DNA of 64,000 bases from Futiania mangrovi (GTDB lineage: Bacteria; Pseudomonadota; Alphaproteobacteria; Futianiales; Futianiaceae), in assembly GCF_024158125.1 (NCBI RefSeq), contig NZ_JAMZFT010000003.1, positions 124,001 to 188,000 on the forward strand. The letters run 5' to 3'. The notes under the pieces were generated by a model that ran no database searches, had not been told where the DNA came from, and saw only the letters and a list, made by a program, of their open reading frames with translations. Within the stretch, counting starts at the first letter, position 1, and every line of letters starts with the position of its first letter. Below are positions 19,972 through 28,258 of the stretch, piece after piece. The translations under genes and the position numbers were made by a program.

Positions 19972-22083
19972 GTGACCACTTCACGGAACATCTCCCGCTC
20001 GACGGAAAAGAAGCTGCTCGACGAGCTGCGCGCGCTGCGGCTCAGCGAACAGCGGTTCCGCGATTTCACGCGGTCGACGTCGGACTGGTTCTGGGAACTG
20101 GACGAAAAGCTTCGCTTCGTGGGCATGACCGACGGGCTGCGCCGCGCCTATGGCATGGACGACGCCGGCATCGTCGGCAAGACGCCGTGGGAGGTGGCCG
20201 AAGCCGACGCCGAGCGGCATCCGGCGTGGCGAAGGCATCGCGAGGATCTGCTGGCCCACCGGGCGTTCCGCGACTTCCGTGTGACACGAGAACTGGCCGA
20301 CGGACGGGTGCGCCACCTGCGGATCAGCGGCGTGCCGATCTTCGGCGAGAACGGGCACTTCTACGGCTACCGCGGCACCACGACCGACGAGACCGAGATG
20401 GTGGTGGCGCGCGAGCGCGCCGAACATGCTGAGGAACGGCTGCAGTCGGCGATCTCGGCGCTGGCCGACGGCTTTGCCGTGTTCGATCCCGAAGACCGGC
20501 TGGTGGTGTTCAACGAACCCTACCGGCGGATGCTGGACGACAACAGCGACGTCATCGCCAAGGGCGCGACGTTCGAGGAGATCCTGCGCGCCCTTTGCGG
20601 ACCCGATGGCCTGCTGAGGGTCGACGGCGACCTGGAAGCCTTCGTCGCGCGGCGCATGGAAAGCCACCGGCGCGGACAGGTCGAGGTCGAGTTCGAGCTG
20701 AAGGACGGCAACTGGGTCCGGGTGCGCGAACGCCGCGCGCCCGACGGCTCTACCGTGCTGATCATCAGCGACTTCACGCAATTGAAGAAGGCGGCGCTGG
20801 ACCTGGAAATGGTCTCGCGCGAGCTGGAAGGCCGGGTCGACAAGCGTACGCTGGAGCTGGCCGAGCGCAACGCGCGGCTGGCGGAAGAGATCCGCGCCCG
20901 GGCGGAGGCCGAAAGCCAGCTGCGCGGAGCCGAGCGTGACTACCGCGAGCTGTTCGAGAACGCGGGCGTCGGCATCTACCGGACCTCGCTGGACGGCAAG
21001 TGGCTGCGCGCGAATCCGGCGCTGGTCGCGCTGAACGGCTATCGCACGGAAGACGAATTCATCAACGCCGTCACTGACATCGGCAAGGAGTGGTTCGTCG
21101 ATCCCGACCGGCGCCGGCAATTGCTGGAGATCCTCAACGAACAGGGCTCGGTCACCGATTTCACCTCGGAGGTCTACCGCCACCGGACGGGCGAGCGCAT
21201 CTGGATCTCGGAAACCGCGCGCCTGGTGCGCGACAGCCGGGGCCAGCCGCTCTACTACGAGGGCACGGTGCAGGACATCACCGCACAGAAGCGGATCGAG
21301 GTGGCACTGCGCCAGGCCAAGGACGAGGCCGTCATGGCCTCGAAGTCGAAGTCGGAGTTCCTGGCCCACATGAGCCATGAACTGCGCACGCCGCTCAACG
21401 CGATCCTCGGCTTCACCGAGGTCATGCAGCTGAAGATCTTCGGCCCAGTAGGGAGCAAGCAGTACGAGGAGTACCTGGACAACATCCAGACGAGCGGAAA
21501 GCACCTGCTCTCCCTCATCAACGACCTGCTCGACCTGTCGAAGATCGAGGCCGGGCGATGGGACATGTACGAGGACACGGTCAATGTGGCCGAACTGATC
21601 GACGCCATCGTCCGCCTGACCCGCCCCAGCGCCGACAAGCGCAAGCTGCATGTCGTCACGAACGTGCCCGACGACCTGCCCGACCTCTATTGCGATGCCC
21701 GCGCGGTCAAGCAGATCGTGCTGAACCTGCTGTCGAACGCAACCAAGTTCACGCCCGAACAGGGCCGCATCTCGATCACGGCCTCGCTGCGGCCGGACGA
21801 GAGCCTGCGGATCACGATCGCCGACACCGGGATCGGGATCGCCGAGGAGGACCTGCCGCGCGTGCTCGAACCCTTCGTGCAGACGCGCACCAGCTCGATG
21901 ACCTCCACCACGGGCACGGGCCTCGGCCTTCCCCTGGCGAAGTCGCTGATGGAGCAGCACGGCGGCAAGCTGACGCTCGCCAGCATGGCGGGGCTCGGAA
22001 CCACGGCCATCGTGGAGTTCCCTGCCTATCGGACGCGCAAGAGCGACCGCGGCAACGACCAGGTGTTCGAGGTGGCCGTGTGA
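19972..22083 (+). CDS. cytosolic PAS-domain sensor histidine kinase
   Basis: A 703-residue hybrid-free histidine kinase with three PAS-like modules (about residues 35-150, 160-275 and 315-435) and a coiled-coil linker ([20 protein letters not shown]). The HisKA domain has the phospho-acceptor His in [19 protein letters not shown]. The HATPase region has N box [12 protein letters not shown]1 [10 protein letters not shown] and G2 [13 protein letters not shown]. The core resembles PleC/DivJ-type kinases. No transmembrane segment is visible, so it should sense a cytoplasmic cue. The GTG start at 19972 has no strong ribosome site. No response regulator lies beside it; a glycosyltransferase gene follows directly. 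Confidence 0.93.
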   Translation: MTTSRNISRSTEKKLLDELRALRLSEQRFRDFTRSTSDWFWELDEKLRFVGMTDGLRRAYGMDDAGIVGKTPWEVAEADAERHPAWRRHREDLLAHRAFRDFRVTRELADGRVRHLRISGVPIFGENGHFYGYRGTTTDETEMVVARERAEHAEERLQSAISALADGFAVFDPEDRLVVFNEPYRRMLDDNSDVIAKGATFEEILRALCGPDGLLRVDGDLEAFVARRMESHRRGQVEVEFELKDGNWVRVRERRAPDGSTVLIISDFTQLKKAALDLEMVSRELEGRVDKRTLELAERNARLAEEIRARAEAESQLRGAERDYRELFENAGVGIYRTSLDGKWLRANPALVALNGYRTEDEFINAVTDIGKEWFVDPDRRRQLLEILNEQGSVTDFTSEVYRHRTGERIWISETARLVRDSRGQPLYYEGTVQDITAQKRIEVALRQAKDEAVMASKSKSEFLAHMSHELRTPLNAILGFTEVMQLKIFGPVGSKQYEEYLDNIQTSGKHLLSLINDLLDLSKIEAGRWDMYEDTVNVAELIDAIVRLTRPSADKRKLHVVTNVPDDLPDLYCDARAVKQIVLNLLSNATKFTPEQGRISITASLRPDESLRITIADTGIGIAEEDLPRVLEPFVQTRTSSMTSTTGTGLGLPLAKSLMEQHGGKLTLASMAGLGTTAIVEFPAYRTRKSDRGNDQVFEVAV

Positions 22084-22205
22084 CGCGGGCGGTAACGGCT
22101 GCGCCCGACATTGACAGCCCGCCGGAAAGCGCCAGACTGAACACTCCAAAGGCTGCGACGAACGGGCCTGACAGATCCGTACGCGGACAAACCGTCCAGG
22201 CGGCG

Positions 22206-23141
22206 ATGGAACAATCCGCGATGACTTCCGGTACCGGCGATCCACGAGTTTCGATCATCATGCCGGTCTTCAACGCGGCGCCCTTCATTGCCGAGAGCAT
22301 CGGATCGGCCCTGGGCCAGACCTTTCCAGACGTCGAGTTGATCGTGCTGGACGACGGGTCGACCGACGGCAGCCAGGAGGCAGTGCAATCCCTTGCTGAC
22401 GACCCCAGGGTGCGCATCGTTCGTTCCGGCAGTTCCGAAGGGCCATTCGTGCTGCGGAATCGTGGGATCGGCATGGCGCGCGGATCCCTCATCGCCTTTC
22501 TCGACGCCGACGACTGTTGGCACCCGGACAAGCTGAAGCGGCAGGTCGCCGCGCTCGAAGCGCATCCAGAGGCTGGGCTCTGCCACACGCTGGTTCAGGA
22601 CATAACCGAGGATGGAAAGCCGATTCCCGAGCGTCTGATCGACATGTCTGATTTCCAGGGAGACTGTTTCCGCCAAATGCTCCGAAGAAACGGCGTTGGC
22701 AACAGTTCCGTCGTGGTTCCGAAGCAGGTCTTCGAAGTGGTAGGCTGTTTCGATGAGAGTTTTCGCTATCGCGGGGACTGGGAAATGTGGGTGAGGATCG
22801 CGCACCGGTTTCCCTTGATATACCTGAATGAGCCTCTGACCTTTTACAGACTGCACGCGAGCAATGTGTCTTGGAACCATGAACGCCTGCGCCCATATGC
22901 CCTGGCAGTCGTAAGGAAGTTTGCCCGAGATTACGGCAGCGAAGGTCGGGACATCAGTTCGGAGATCGAGGAAACCCTGACCGACACCTATCGAAGCTTC
23001 GGAACCGCCGCCATGGTGGCACGGGACTTCCCGCAAGCCCGGCGCGACCTGTGGACGGCGCTGAAGCGGCGGCCGGCGGATGCAGGGACGCTCCTGTCCC
23101 TTGCCAAGGCATATGTCTATCCGCTCGTCGGCAAGACGTGA
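22206..23141 (+). CDS. family 2 glycosyltransferase
   Basis: A 311-residue GT-A glycosyltransferase. The N-terminus shows VSIIMPVFNAAPFIAESI and VELIVLDDGSTDGS, and the metal-binding DxD is in FLDADDCWHPDKL. The likely catalytic region is FRYRGDWEMWVRIAH, with LTFYRLHASNVSWN beyond. It would transfer a sugar from a nucleotide donor to a surface glycan; donor and acceptor are unknown. The start is uncertain. A GTG at 22080 overlaps the kinase stop, but the 42 residues before 22206 look non-domain. Base composition is visibly lower in G+C than its neighbours, which may indicate transfer. Confidence 0.85.
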   Translation: MEQSAMTSGTGDPRVSIIMPVFNAAPFIAESIGSALGQTFPDVELIVLDDGSTDGSQEAVQSLADDPRVRIVRSGSSEGPFVLRNRGIGMARGSLIAFLDADDCWHPDKLKRQVAALEAHPEAGLCHTLVQDITEDGKPIPERLIDMSDFQGDCFRQMLRRNGVGNSSVVVPKQVFEVVGCFDESFRYRGDWEMWVRIAHRFPLIYLNEPLTFYRLHASNVSWNHERLRPYALAVVRKFARDYGSEGRDISSEIEETLTDTYRSFGTAAMVARDFPQARRDLWTALKRRPADAGTLLSLAKAYVYPLVGKT

Positions 23142-24481
23142 GCGGTAGCCGCCACGTGACGGAGCGTTTCGCCACCCCGGACGGCCCGGGGCGCGACGTC
23201 TATCTTGCGCTGACCGCGGACCTTCTCGACGGTTTTCTGGAGGCCGCGAGGCCCGAGGGGTCGGGCGCGGACCTTCCAGGCTGGCCGAGCGGTAACGGAC
23301 GCCGCGCCGACCGGATGGAGGCGTTCTCGCGCCTTGCGCCCGCGCTTGCCGCCGTGCACGCAAGCCGCGTGGGCCATGACGCTTCCCTGCCCGGACACGA
23401 TGCGGATGGCGTACGGGCGGTTCTGGTGCGCGGAATCGCGGCGGGCACCGACCCGGCCTCGCCCGGATATTGGGGCCCGCTGCAGGACGGCGGGCAGGTG
23501 CTGTGCGAGGCGTCCGACATCGCGCTGACGCTGTGGCTCGGCCGGGACTGGCTGCCGGACGCGCTGGGCGCCGAGGCGCGCACCCACCTCGCGGACTGGT
23601 TGGCGGGCGGGATCGGCGCACCGGTCGAGGACAACAACTGGCACCTGTTCCCGGCCACGCTCGCGGCGGTTCTGACCCGGATCGGCTGGGGAGACCACGC
23701 GGCGGAAGCGGACCTGCGCCTTGCCCGGATCGCGCTGTTCCGGGCGGGCGGCGGGCTCTACCGCGACGGGCCGGAGGGGCCGGTCGACAGCTACAGCGCC
23801 TGGGGGTTCGCCTATAATCTCGGGTTCCTCGAGGATGTACTGGGGGCGGAGGCGCCGGGCTGGATCGCGGAGGACCGCCACGCCGCCGCACCGGCGTGGG
23901 CACACATGATCGGACCCAAGGGCTGGCCGGCGTTCGGGCGCTCCCTCCACTACCGCATGGGGCTGAGCGCGCCGCTGAGCATGGGCGCGATGCTGGGCGA
24001 TCCGGGGCTGGCGCCGGGGCTGGCGCGCCGCGCGGCGGACGCGCTCTGGTCGCACTTCGCCGCGAAGGGCGCACTCAAGGGGAGGCGGCTGACGCAAGGC
24101 TACTGGGGCGACGATCCGGACCTTGTCGAGGGGTATTCGGGCCCCGCGAGCCCGCTATGGTCGCTACGCTCGCTCATTCCCCTTCTGGCGCTGCCGGCAA
24201 GCCACGCGGTGTGGGCGGCGCCGCCGGTCCCCCTGCCCGTGGAGCAGGACGACTACGAGGTCCCGTTCGGCGAGACCGGCTGGCGGATCGTCGGCGAACA
24301 CGCAAGCGGGCGGGTTACGCTCGTCACAACGAACGAGGGCCCGGACAGGCCGTTCCGCAGACCGGGGCCGCTTGAAAAGCTGAAGGCGCGGTTCCGCGGC
24401 ACGCTCTACCGCCCGGACAACGATGCCGCACGCTATGGCCGGGCACGCTACGTCAGCGACCGGCCGTTCTTCCTGGACTGA
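23138..24481 (+). CDS. DUF2264 domain protein (alpha/alpha-barrel, glycan-related)
   Basis: A 447-residue protein matching DUF2264, a family with an alpha/alpha-toroid pattern seen in glycan-active enzymes. Characteristic segments include NGRRADRMEAFSRLAPALAA, EDNNWHLFPATLAAVL and GPVDSYSAWGFAYNLGF. The Trp/Asn/Asp pattern is typical of sugar-binding clefts, but no activity is established. The GTG at 23138 overlaps the glycosyltransferase stop codon (GTGA), so the two should be translationally coupled. The pairing suggests a role in making or trimming a surface polysaccharide. Confidence 0.75.
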   Translation: MSGSRHVTERFATPDGPGRDVYLALTADLLDGFLEAARPEGSGADLPGWPSGNGRRADRMEAFSRLAPALAAVHASRVGHDASLPGHDADGVRAVLVRGIAAGTDPASPGYWGPLQDGGQVLCEASDIALTLWLGRDWLPDALGAEARTHLADWLAGGIGAPVEDNNWHLFPATLAAVLTRIGWGDHAAEADLRLARIALFRAGGGLYRDGPEGPVDSYSAWGFAYNLGFLEDVLGAEAPGWIAEDRHAAAPAWAHMIGPKGWPAFGRSLHYRMGLSAPLSMGAMLGDPGLAPGLARRAADALWSHFAAKGALKGRRLTQGYWGDDPDLVEGYSGPASPLWSLRSLIPLLALPASHAVWAAPPVPLPVEQDDYEVPFGETGWRIVGEHASGRVTLVTTNEGPDRPFRRPGPLEKLKARFRGTLYRPDNDAARYGRARYVSDRPFFLD

Positions 24482-24490
24482 GAGGGCCCG

Positions 24491-25162
24491 TCAGACCGGC
24501 GTCGCAACGTCGAGCAGACCGGGAAGCGCGCCCATGTCACCGAAGACGACGGCACCCGCCGCGGCAAGGCGATCCGGCGCAGTGCGTTCGGCATAGCCCA
24601 GCGCGCGCATGCCCGCCGCACGCGCCGCGGTGACGCCCGGCACGCTGTCCTCGACGACGGCGGCGCGCTCCGGCGGGATGCCCATCCGGGCGGCGGCGTA
24701 AAGGAAGAGGTCGGGATGCGGCTTGCCGCGCGGCACGGACGAGGCAGAGAAGATCGCGCCCCGGAAGAGCGGCGCGAGACCGGTCACGCCGAGGCTGACG
24801 CCCATCTTCTCGTGGCTGCCCGAGGAGGCGACGCAGACCGAAAGGCCAGCGGCCCGCAGCGCGGCGATGGCGGCAGCAACCCCGCGCACGGGGAGCAGTT
24901 CGCGGCGGAAGGCGTCGAAGGTGCGGGCCTGCAACGCATCGAGCCAGCCAGGCGGGACGGGCCTGCCGGTGCGCCATTCGAGGTCCGACATCACGCTCTT
25001 CATTGAGAGGCCAACATAGGTGTGGACCACCTCCTCCACGGTCATGGAGAGGCCAAGCTCCCCCACGGCCTCGGCAAGGAGCGCGTTCGCCAGCGGCTCT
25101 GAGTCCACGAGCACGCCGTCGCAATCGAAAATCACGAGGTCGGGGGAGTGAACGGTGCTCAT
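24491..25162 (-). CDS. HAD-superfamily hydrolase, beta-phosphoglucomutase-like
   Basis: A 223-residue HAD phosphatase or phosphomutase. Motif I FDCDGVLVDSE holds the nucleophilic Asp. Motif II is VCVASSGS, motif III lies around GKPHPDLFLYAA, and motif IV is VVEDSVPGVTAARAAGM. A helical cap lies between motifs I and II, as in the beta-phosphoglucomutase/phosphoglycolate-phosphatase subfamily. The exact substrate is unclear. It is convergent with the DUF2264 gene (9 bases apart). Confidence 0.87.
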   Translation of the reverse strand: MSTVHSPDLVIFDCDGVLVDSEPLANALLAEAVGELGLSMTVEEVVHTYVGLSMKSVMSDLEWRTGRPVPPGWLDALQARTFDAFRRELLPVRGVAAAIAALRAAGLSVCVASSGSHEKMGVSLGVTGLAPLFRGAIFSASSVPRGKPHPDLFLYAAARMGIPPERAAVVEDSVPGVTAARAAGMRALGYAERTAPDRLAAAGAVVFGDMGALPGLLDVATPV

Positions 25163-25205
25163 GCGCGCGCCCGCAGGACAGGGCGCGCCGCGAGACGGCC
25201 GCGGA

Positions 25206-25520
25206 TCAGTGGGCTGGGCGGGCCTTGTCGCCGCGCCCGGCCTGCTCCTCGTCCTCCTCCGGCAAGCCGGCGCTGCCCCGGAAGGAGAACCACCGGCGCC
25301 AGAAGATGCCGTCGGCCGACCGGCGGAAGCGCCGCTCGATCAGGTCCATCGTGTAGACGAGATACCAGCCGCCCGCGAAGGCCACCAGAAGCCGCATTTC
25401 GGAGACGCCATAGAGGAGGCACGACACGATCCCGAACAGGGTCAGAAGAGCGAAAATGCCCGCCACGCCCATGTAAAAGCGGCGGTCGTAGCGGCTAACC
25501 CGTCTGCGGTCGTACACCAT
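25206..25520 (-). CDS. small membrane protein of unknown function
   Basis: A 104-residue protein (112 if the ATG at 25544 is used). The basic N-terminus has MVYDRRRVSRYDRRFYMG. Two adjacent hydrophobic stretches follow (VAGIFALLTLFGIVSCLLYG and MRLLVAFAGGWYLVYTM), then a positively charged and finally acidic tail (LPEEDEEQAG). I do not recognise a family. The ATG at 25520 has GGGGAC upstream. An exact CtrA-type box lies at 25569-25584, about 50 bases before the start, suggesting cell-cycle control. Confidence 0.6.
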   Translation of the reverse strand: MVYDRRRVSRYDRRFYMGVAGIFALLTLFGIVSCLLYGVSEMRLLVAFAGGWYLVYTMDLIERRFRRSADGIFWRRWFSFRGSAGLPEEDEEQAGRGDKARPAH

Positions 25521-25568
25521 CGGCGTGTCCCCGGCGAACTTCAACGGGCAGAGTATCGCCGGGCGCGC

Positions 25569-25584
25569 TTAACGGGCGCTTAAC
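25569..25584. promoter_or_regulatory. CtrA-type binding box TTAA-N7-TTAAC
   Basis: TTAA at 25569-25572 and TTAAC at 25580-25584 are separated by exactly seven bases, matching the CtrA consensus of alphaproteobacteria. It lies between msrP and the small membrane gene, both leftward, in the promoter position of the latter. Confidence 0.65.
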
Positions 25585-25598
25585 CGGGGTGCCTTGCC

Positions 25599-26609
25599 TC
25601 ACATGTAGAGCGCACGGGTGTCGGGTATGTCGGCGTAGAGCCCCGCCACCTGCTCCCCATAGCCGTTGAAGAGCAGCGTCGGCACCTTGTCGCCGGTATG
25701 CAGGATGCGTTCCTCCGCCTGCGACCAGCGGGGATGCGGCACCTCCGGGTTAACGTTCGCCCAGAAGCCGTACTCCTGCGGCAGAAGCTCCTCCCAGAAG
25801 CTGACCGGACGCTCCTCCACGAAGCTGATCCGAACGAGCGACTTGATCGACTTGAAGCCGTACTTCCAGGGCAGGACGAGGCGCAGCGGCGCGCCGTGCT
25901 GCTGCAGGATGGAGTGGCCGTAGGTGCCGGTCGCGATGAAGGCGAGGTCGTTGGTGGCCTCGGCCATGGTCACGCCCTCTACATAGGGCCAGGGATACCA
26001 GCTCTGTTTCTGGCCGGGGGCGATGCTTGCGTCTTCGAACGTCTCGAAGCGCACATATTTCGCGCCCGACAGAGGCTTCGCCGCCGCGACAAGGCGCGCG
26101 AGCGGGAAGCCGGACCAGGGAATGGTCATCGACCACGCCTCGACGCAGCGGTGGCGGTAGAGACGCTCCTCCAGCTCCATCTCGCGGATCAGCGCGTCGA
26201 CGTCCACGGTCCGTTCCTGCTCCACCATGCCGTCAATGGTGACCGTCCAGGGACGCACGGGAAGATCCTGGGAGGCGCGCCAGATCTCCTTGTGGGAGCC
26301 GAATTCGTAGAAATTGTTGTAGGTGGCGTTGATCTTCTCCGGCGTCAGCTCGCGGTCGAGGGTGAAGGCCTCGTTACGCGGCGCGGGGTAAAGATCGTCG
26401 GTCGGCGTCACCGGCCGCATCAGCGGGTCGCCGGGCTTGCCGAAGAGGCTCGTCAGCACGTTGGCGCGCGCCGGCGCCGCGGCGGCGAGCCCCGCGCCCG
26501 CGGCCCCCAGGCCGAGCCCGGCCAACAGAGCGCGGCGGTTCAGATAGGCGCTTTCCGGCGTCGCGTCGGCCTCGCGCACCTCCCAGGATTTCCGGCGGCG
26601 GATCAGCAT
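25599..26609 (-). CDS. msrP: protein-methionine-sulfoxide reductase catalytic subunit MsrP (YedY)
   Basis: A 336-residue periplasmic molybdoenzyme that repairs oxidised methionines. The N-terminus shows MLIRRRKSWEV, then a Tat-type signal (NRRALLAGLGLGAAGAG). The molybdopterin domain carries the Mo-ligating Cys in YRHRCVEAWSMTIPW. GFKSIKSLVRISFVEERP and EYGFWANVNPEVPHPRW are family hallmarks. The ATG at 26609 was chosen over one ten codons upstream for its family-like start. Its usual heme-membrane partner MsrQ is not adjacent. moaD/moaE for cofactor synthesis lie elsewhere in the window. Confidence 0.93.
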   Translation of the reverse strand: MLIRRRKSWEVREADATPESAYLNRRALLAGLGLGAAGAGLAAAAPARANVLTSLFGKPGDPLMRPVTPTDDLYPAPRNEAFTLDRELTPEKINATYNNFYEFGSHKEIWRASQDLPVRPWTVTIDGMVEQERTVDVDALIREMELEERLYRHRCVEAWSMTIPWSGFPLARLVAAAKPLSGAKYVRFETFEDASIAPGQKQSWYPWPYVEGVTMAEATNDLAFIATGTYGHSILQQHGAPLRLVLPWKYGFKSIKSLVRISFVEERPVSFWEELLPQEYGFWANVNPEVPHPRWSQAEERILHTGDKVPTLLFNGYGEQVAGLYADIPDTRALYM

Positions 26610-26779
26610 GGCATGGTCTCCAGTCTTCAGGCCCGTCATCGTCCCGTCATCGTACCGAGTGAGATAGGGCGCGCGGGCTCCGCGCCCAAATCACCCTCAC
26701 GTGATCTCCTCGCCAAGCGCGGGGCGGACGTGCGACAAGGTCACGACCTCCGCACCGCTGTCAGGAGCGCCACGAGCGC

Positions 26780-28090
26780 ATGAGCGATCGCAATCCGCCC
26801 CCTCCCCCGCCCGGCTTCGCCGAGGCGCTCAGGACCTGGGCGCGCATCGGCGTGCTGTCGTTCGGCGGACCGGCGGGCCAGATCGCGCTGATGCACCGGG
26901 TGCTGGTGGAGGAGAAACGCTGGATCGGCGAGGCGCGGTTCCTGCACGCGCTCAATTTCTGCATGCTGCTGCCGGGGCCGGAGGCGCAGCAGCTTGCGAC
27001 TTATGTCGGCTGGATGCTGCACGGGGTGCGCGGCGGCCTGGCCGCGGGCCTCTTGTTCATCCTGCCGGGCGCGGCCGTGATCGCGGGGCTTGCCGCGCTC
27101 TATTTGCTGCACGCCGATCAGCCGCTGGTGGCGGCGGCGTTCCTGGGCGTGAAGGCGGCGGTGCTGGCCATCGTCGCGCAGGCGGTCGTGCGGATCGGAA
27201 CGCGCGCGCTGAAAGGCCCGGCGGCCATCGCCATCGCCGCGGCGGCGTTCGTCGCGATCCATGCGCTGGGCGTGCCCTTCCCGCTGATCGTGCTGGGCGC
27301 GGGCGCGCTGGGCCTTGCGCTGGGGCGGATGCGGCCGGCCCTGCTGCCGGTCGCGGCAGCGGAAGGGGCGCACACGGGCGCGGGGCGGACAAGGTGGAGC
27401 GGCACGCTGCGCACCGCGCTGCTCTGGGCCGCGATCTGGCTCGCGCCCGTGGCGATCCTCAATGCAGCACTCGGTCCCGCCAACATCTATGCGGAGATCG
27501 CGCGCGTGTTCGCGACGCTGGCGGCGGTGTCGTTCGGCGGCGCCTATGCGGTGCTCGCCTACCTGGCGCAGGCGGGGGTGGAGACGCACGGCTGGCTGAG
27601 CGCGGCGGAGATGGTGGACGGCCTCGGCCTCGCGGAGACGACGCCGGGGCCGCTGATCCTGGTGACGGAGTTCGTGGGCTTCCTCGCCGCAGCGCGCGAG
27701 GGGATAGCGGGCGCGCCGATCCTGGGCGGGCTGCTGGGCGCCGGGCTGACGCTGTGGGTGATGTTCGCGCCCTCATTCCTGTGGATCTTCGCGCTCGCCC
27801 CGCATGTGGAGGGCTTGCGCGGGCGGCCCATCCTGTCGGCGGCGCTGGCCGCGATCACGGCGGCGGTGGTGGGGGTCGTCGCCAACCTCGCGCTCTGGTT
27901 CGGGAGCCGCGTGCTGTTCGGTGAGATCACGCAGGCGGGCGGTGTCGACGTGCCGGTGCTGGCGAGCGTCGACTGGACGGCGGCTGCGCTGTCGGCGCTG
28001 GCACTCGCGCTCGTCTTCGTGGCGAGGCGCGGGGTGCTCACGACGCTCAGCCTGTGCGCGGGCGCAGGCATCGCGCTGGCGGCGATGTGA
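26780..28090 (+). CDS. chrA: chromate transporter ChrA (long, two-domain type)
   Basis: A 436-residue inner-membrane protein of the CHR superfamily, which exports chromate. Two homologous CHR halves are visible. The first has SFGGPAGQIALMHRVLVEE and MLLPGPEAQQLATYVG. The second has SFGGAYAVLAYLAQ and TTPGPLILVTEFVGF. About ten to twelve hydrophobic segments are apparent. Length is normal for long-chain ChrA. No chrB regulator is adjacent. It ends before a strong terminator at 28214. Confidence 0.93.
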   Translation: MSDRNPPPPPPGFAEALRTWARIGVLSFGGPAGQIALMHRVLVEEKRWIGEARFLHALNFCMLLPGPEAQQLATYVGWMLHGVRGGLAAGLLFILPGAAVIAGLAALYLLHADQPLVAAAFLGVKAAVLAIVAQAVVRIGTRALKGPAAIAIAAAAFVAIHALGVPFPLIVLGAGALGLALGRMRPALLPVAAAEGAHTGAGRTRWSGTLRTALLWAAIWLAPVAILNAALGPANIYAEIARVFATLAAVSFGGAYAVLAYLAQAGVETHGWLSAAEMVDGLGLAETTPGPLILVTEFVGFLAAAREGIAGAPILGGLLGAGLTLWVMFAPSFLWIFALAPHVEGLRGRPILSAALAAITAAVVGVVANLALWFGSRVLFGEITQAGGVDVPVLASVDWTAAALSALALALVFVARRGVLTTLSLCAGAGIALAAM

Positions 28091-28213
28091 GAGGCCGGGA
28101 CGAAGCCGCGATGGAAGTTTTCAGGCCCTGCGGCGTCCATCGGGTATCCCTGTCTTGGGACGGCGCGGGAGGAGAGCCCTGCCCCTCGACCCGATGACCG
28201 CGCCTGCCTGTCG

Positions 28214-28246
28214 CCCCGGCAGCCCGAACGCTGCCGGGGCTCTTTT
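28214..28246. terminator. strong intrinsic terminator between chrA and the EF-G paralogue
   Basis: CCCCGGCAGC (28214-28223) and GCTGCCGGGG (28230-28239) form a perfect 10-bp stem around CCGAAC, followed by CTCTTTT. Confidence 0.9.
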
Positions 28247-28258
28247 CGGTGCGGCCCG

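Noticed and set aside
19981-22245. 754-codon minus-strand frame opposite the histidine kinase
   Set aside because: Antisense shadow; the kinase frame has clear PAS, HisKA and HATPase motifs.
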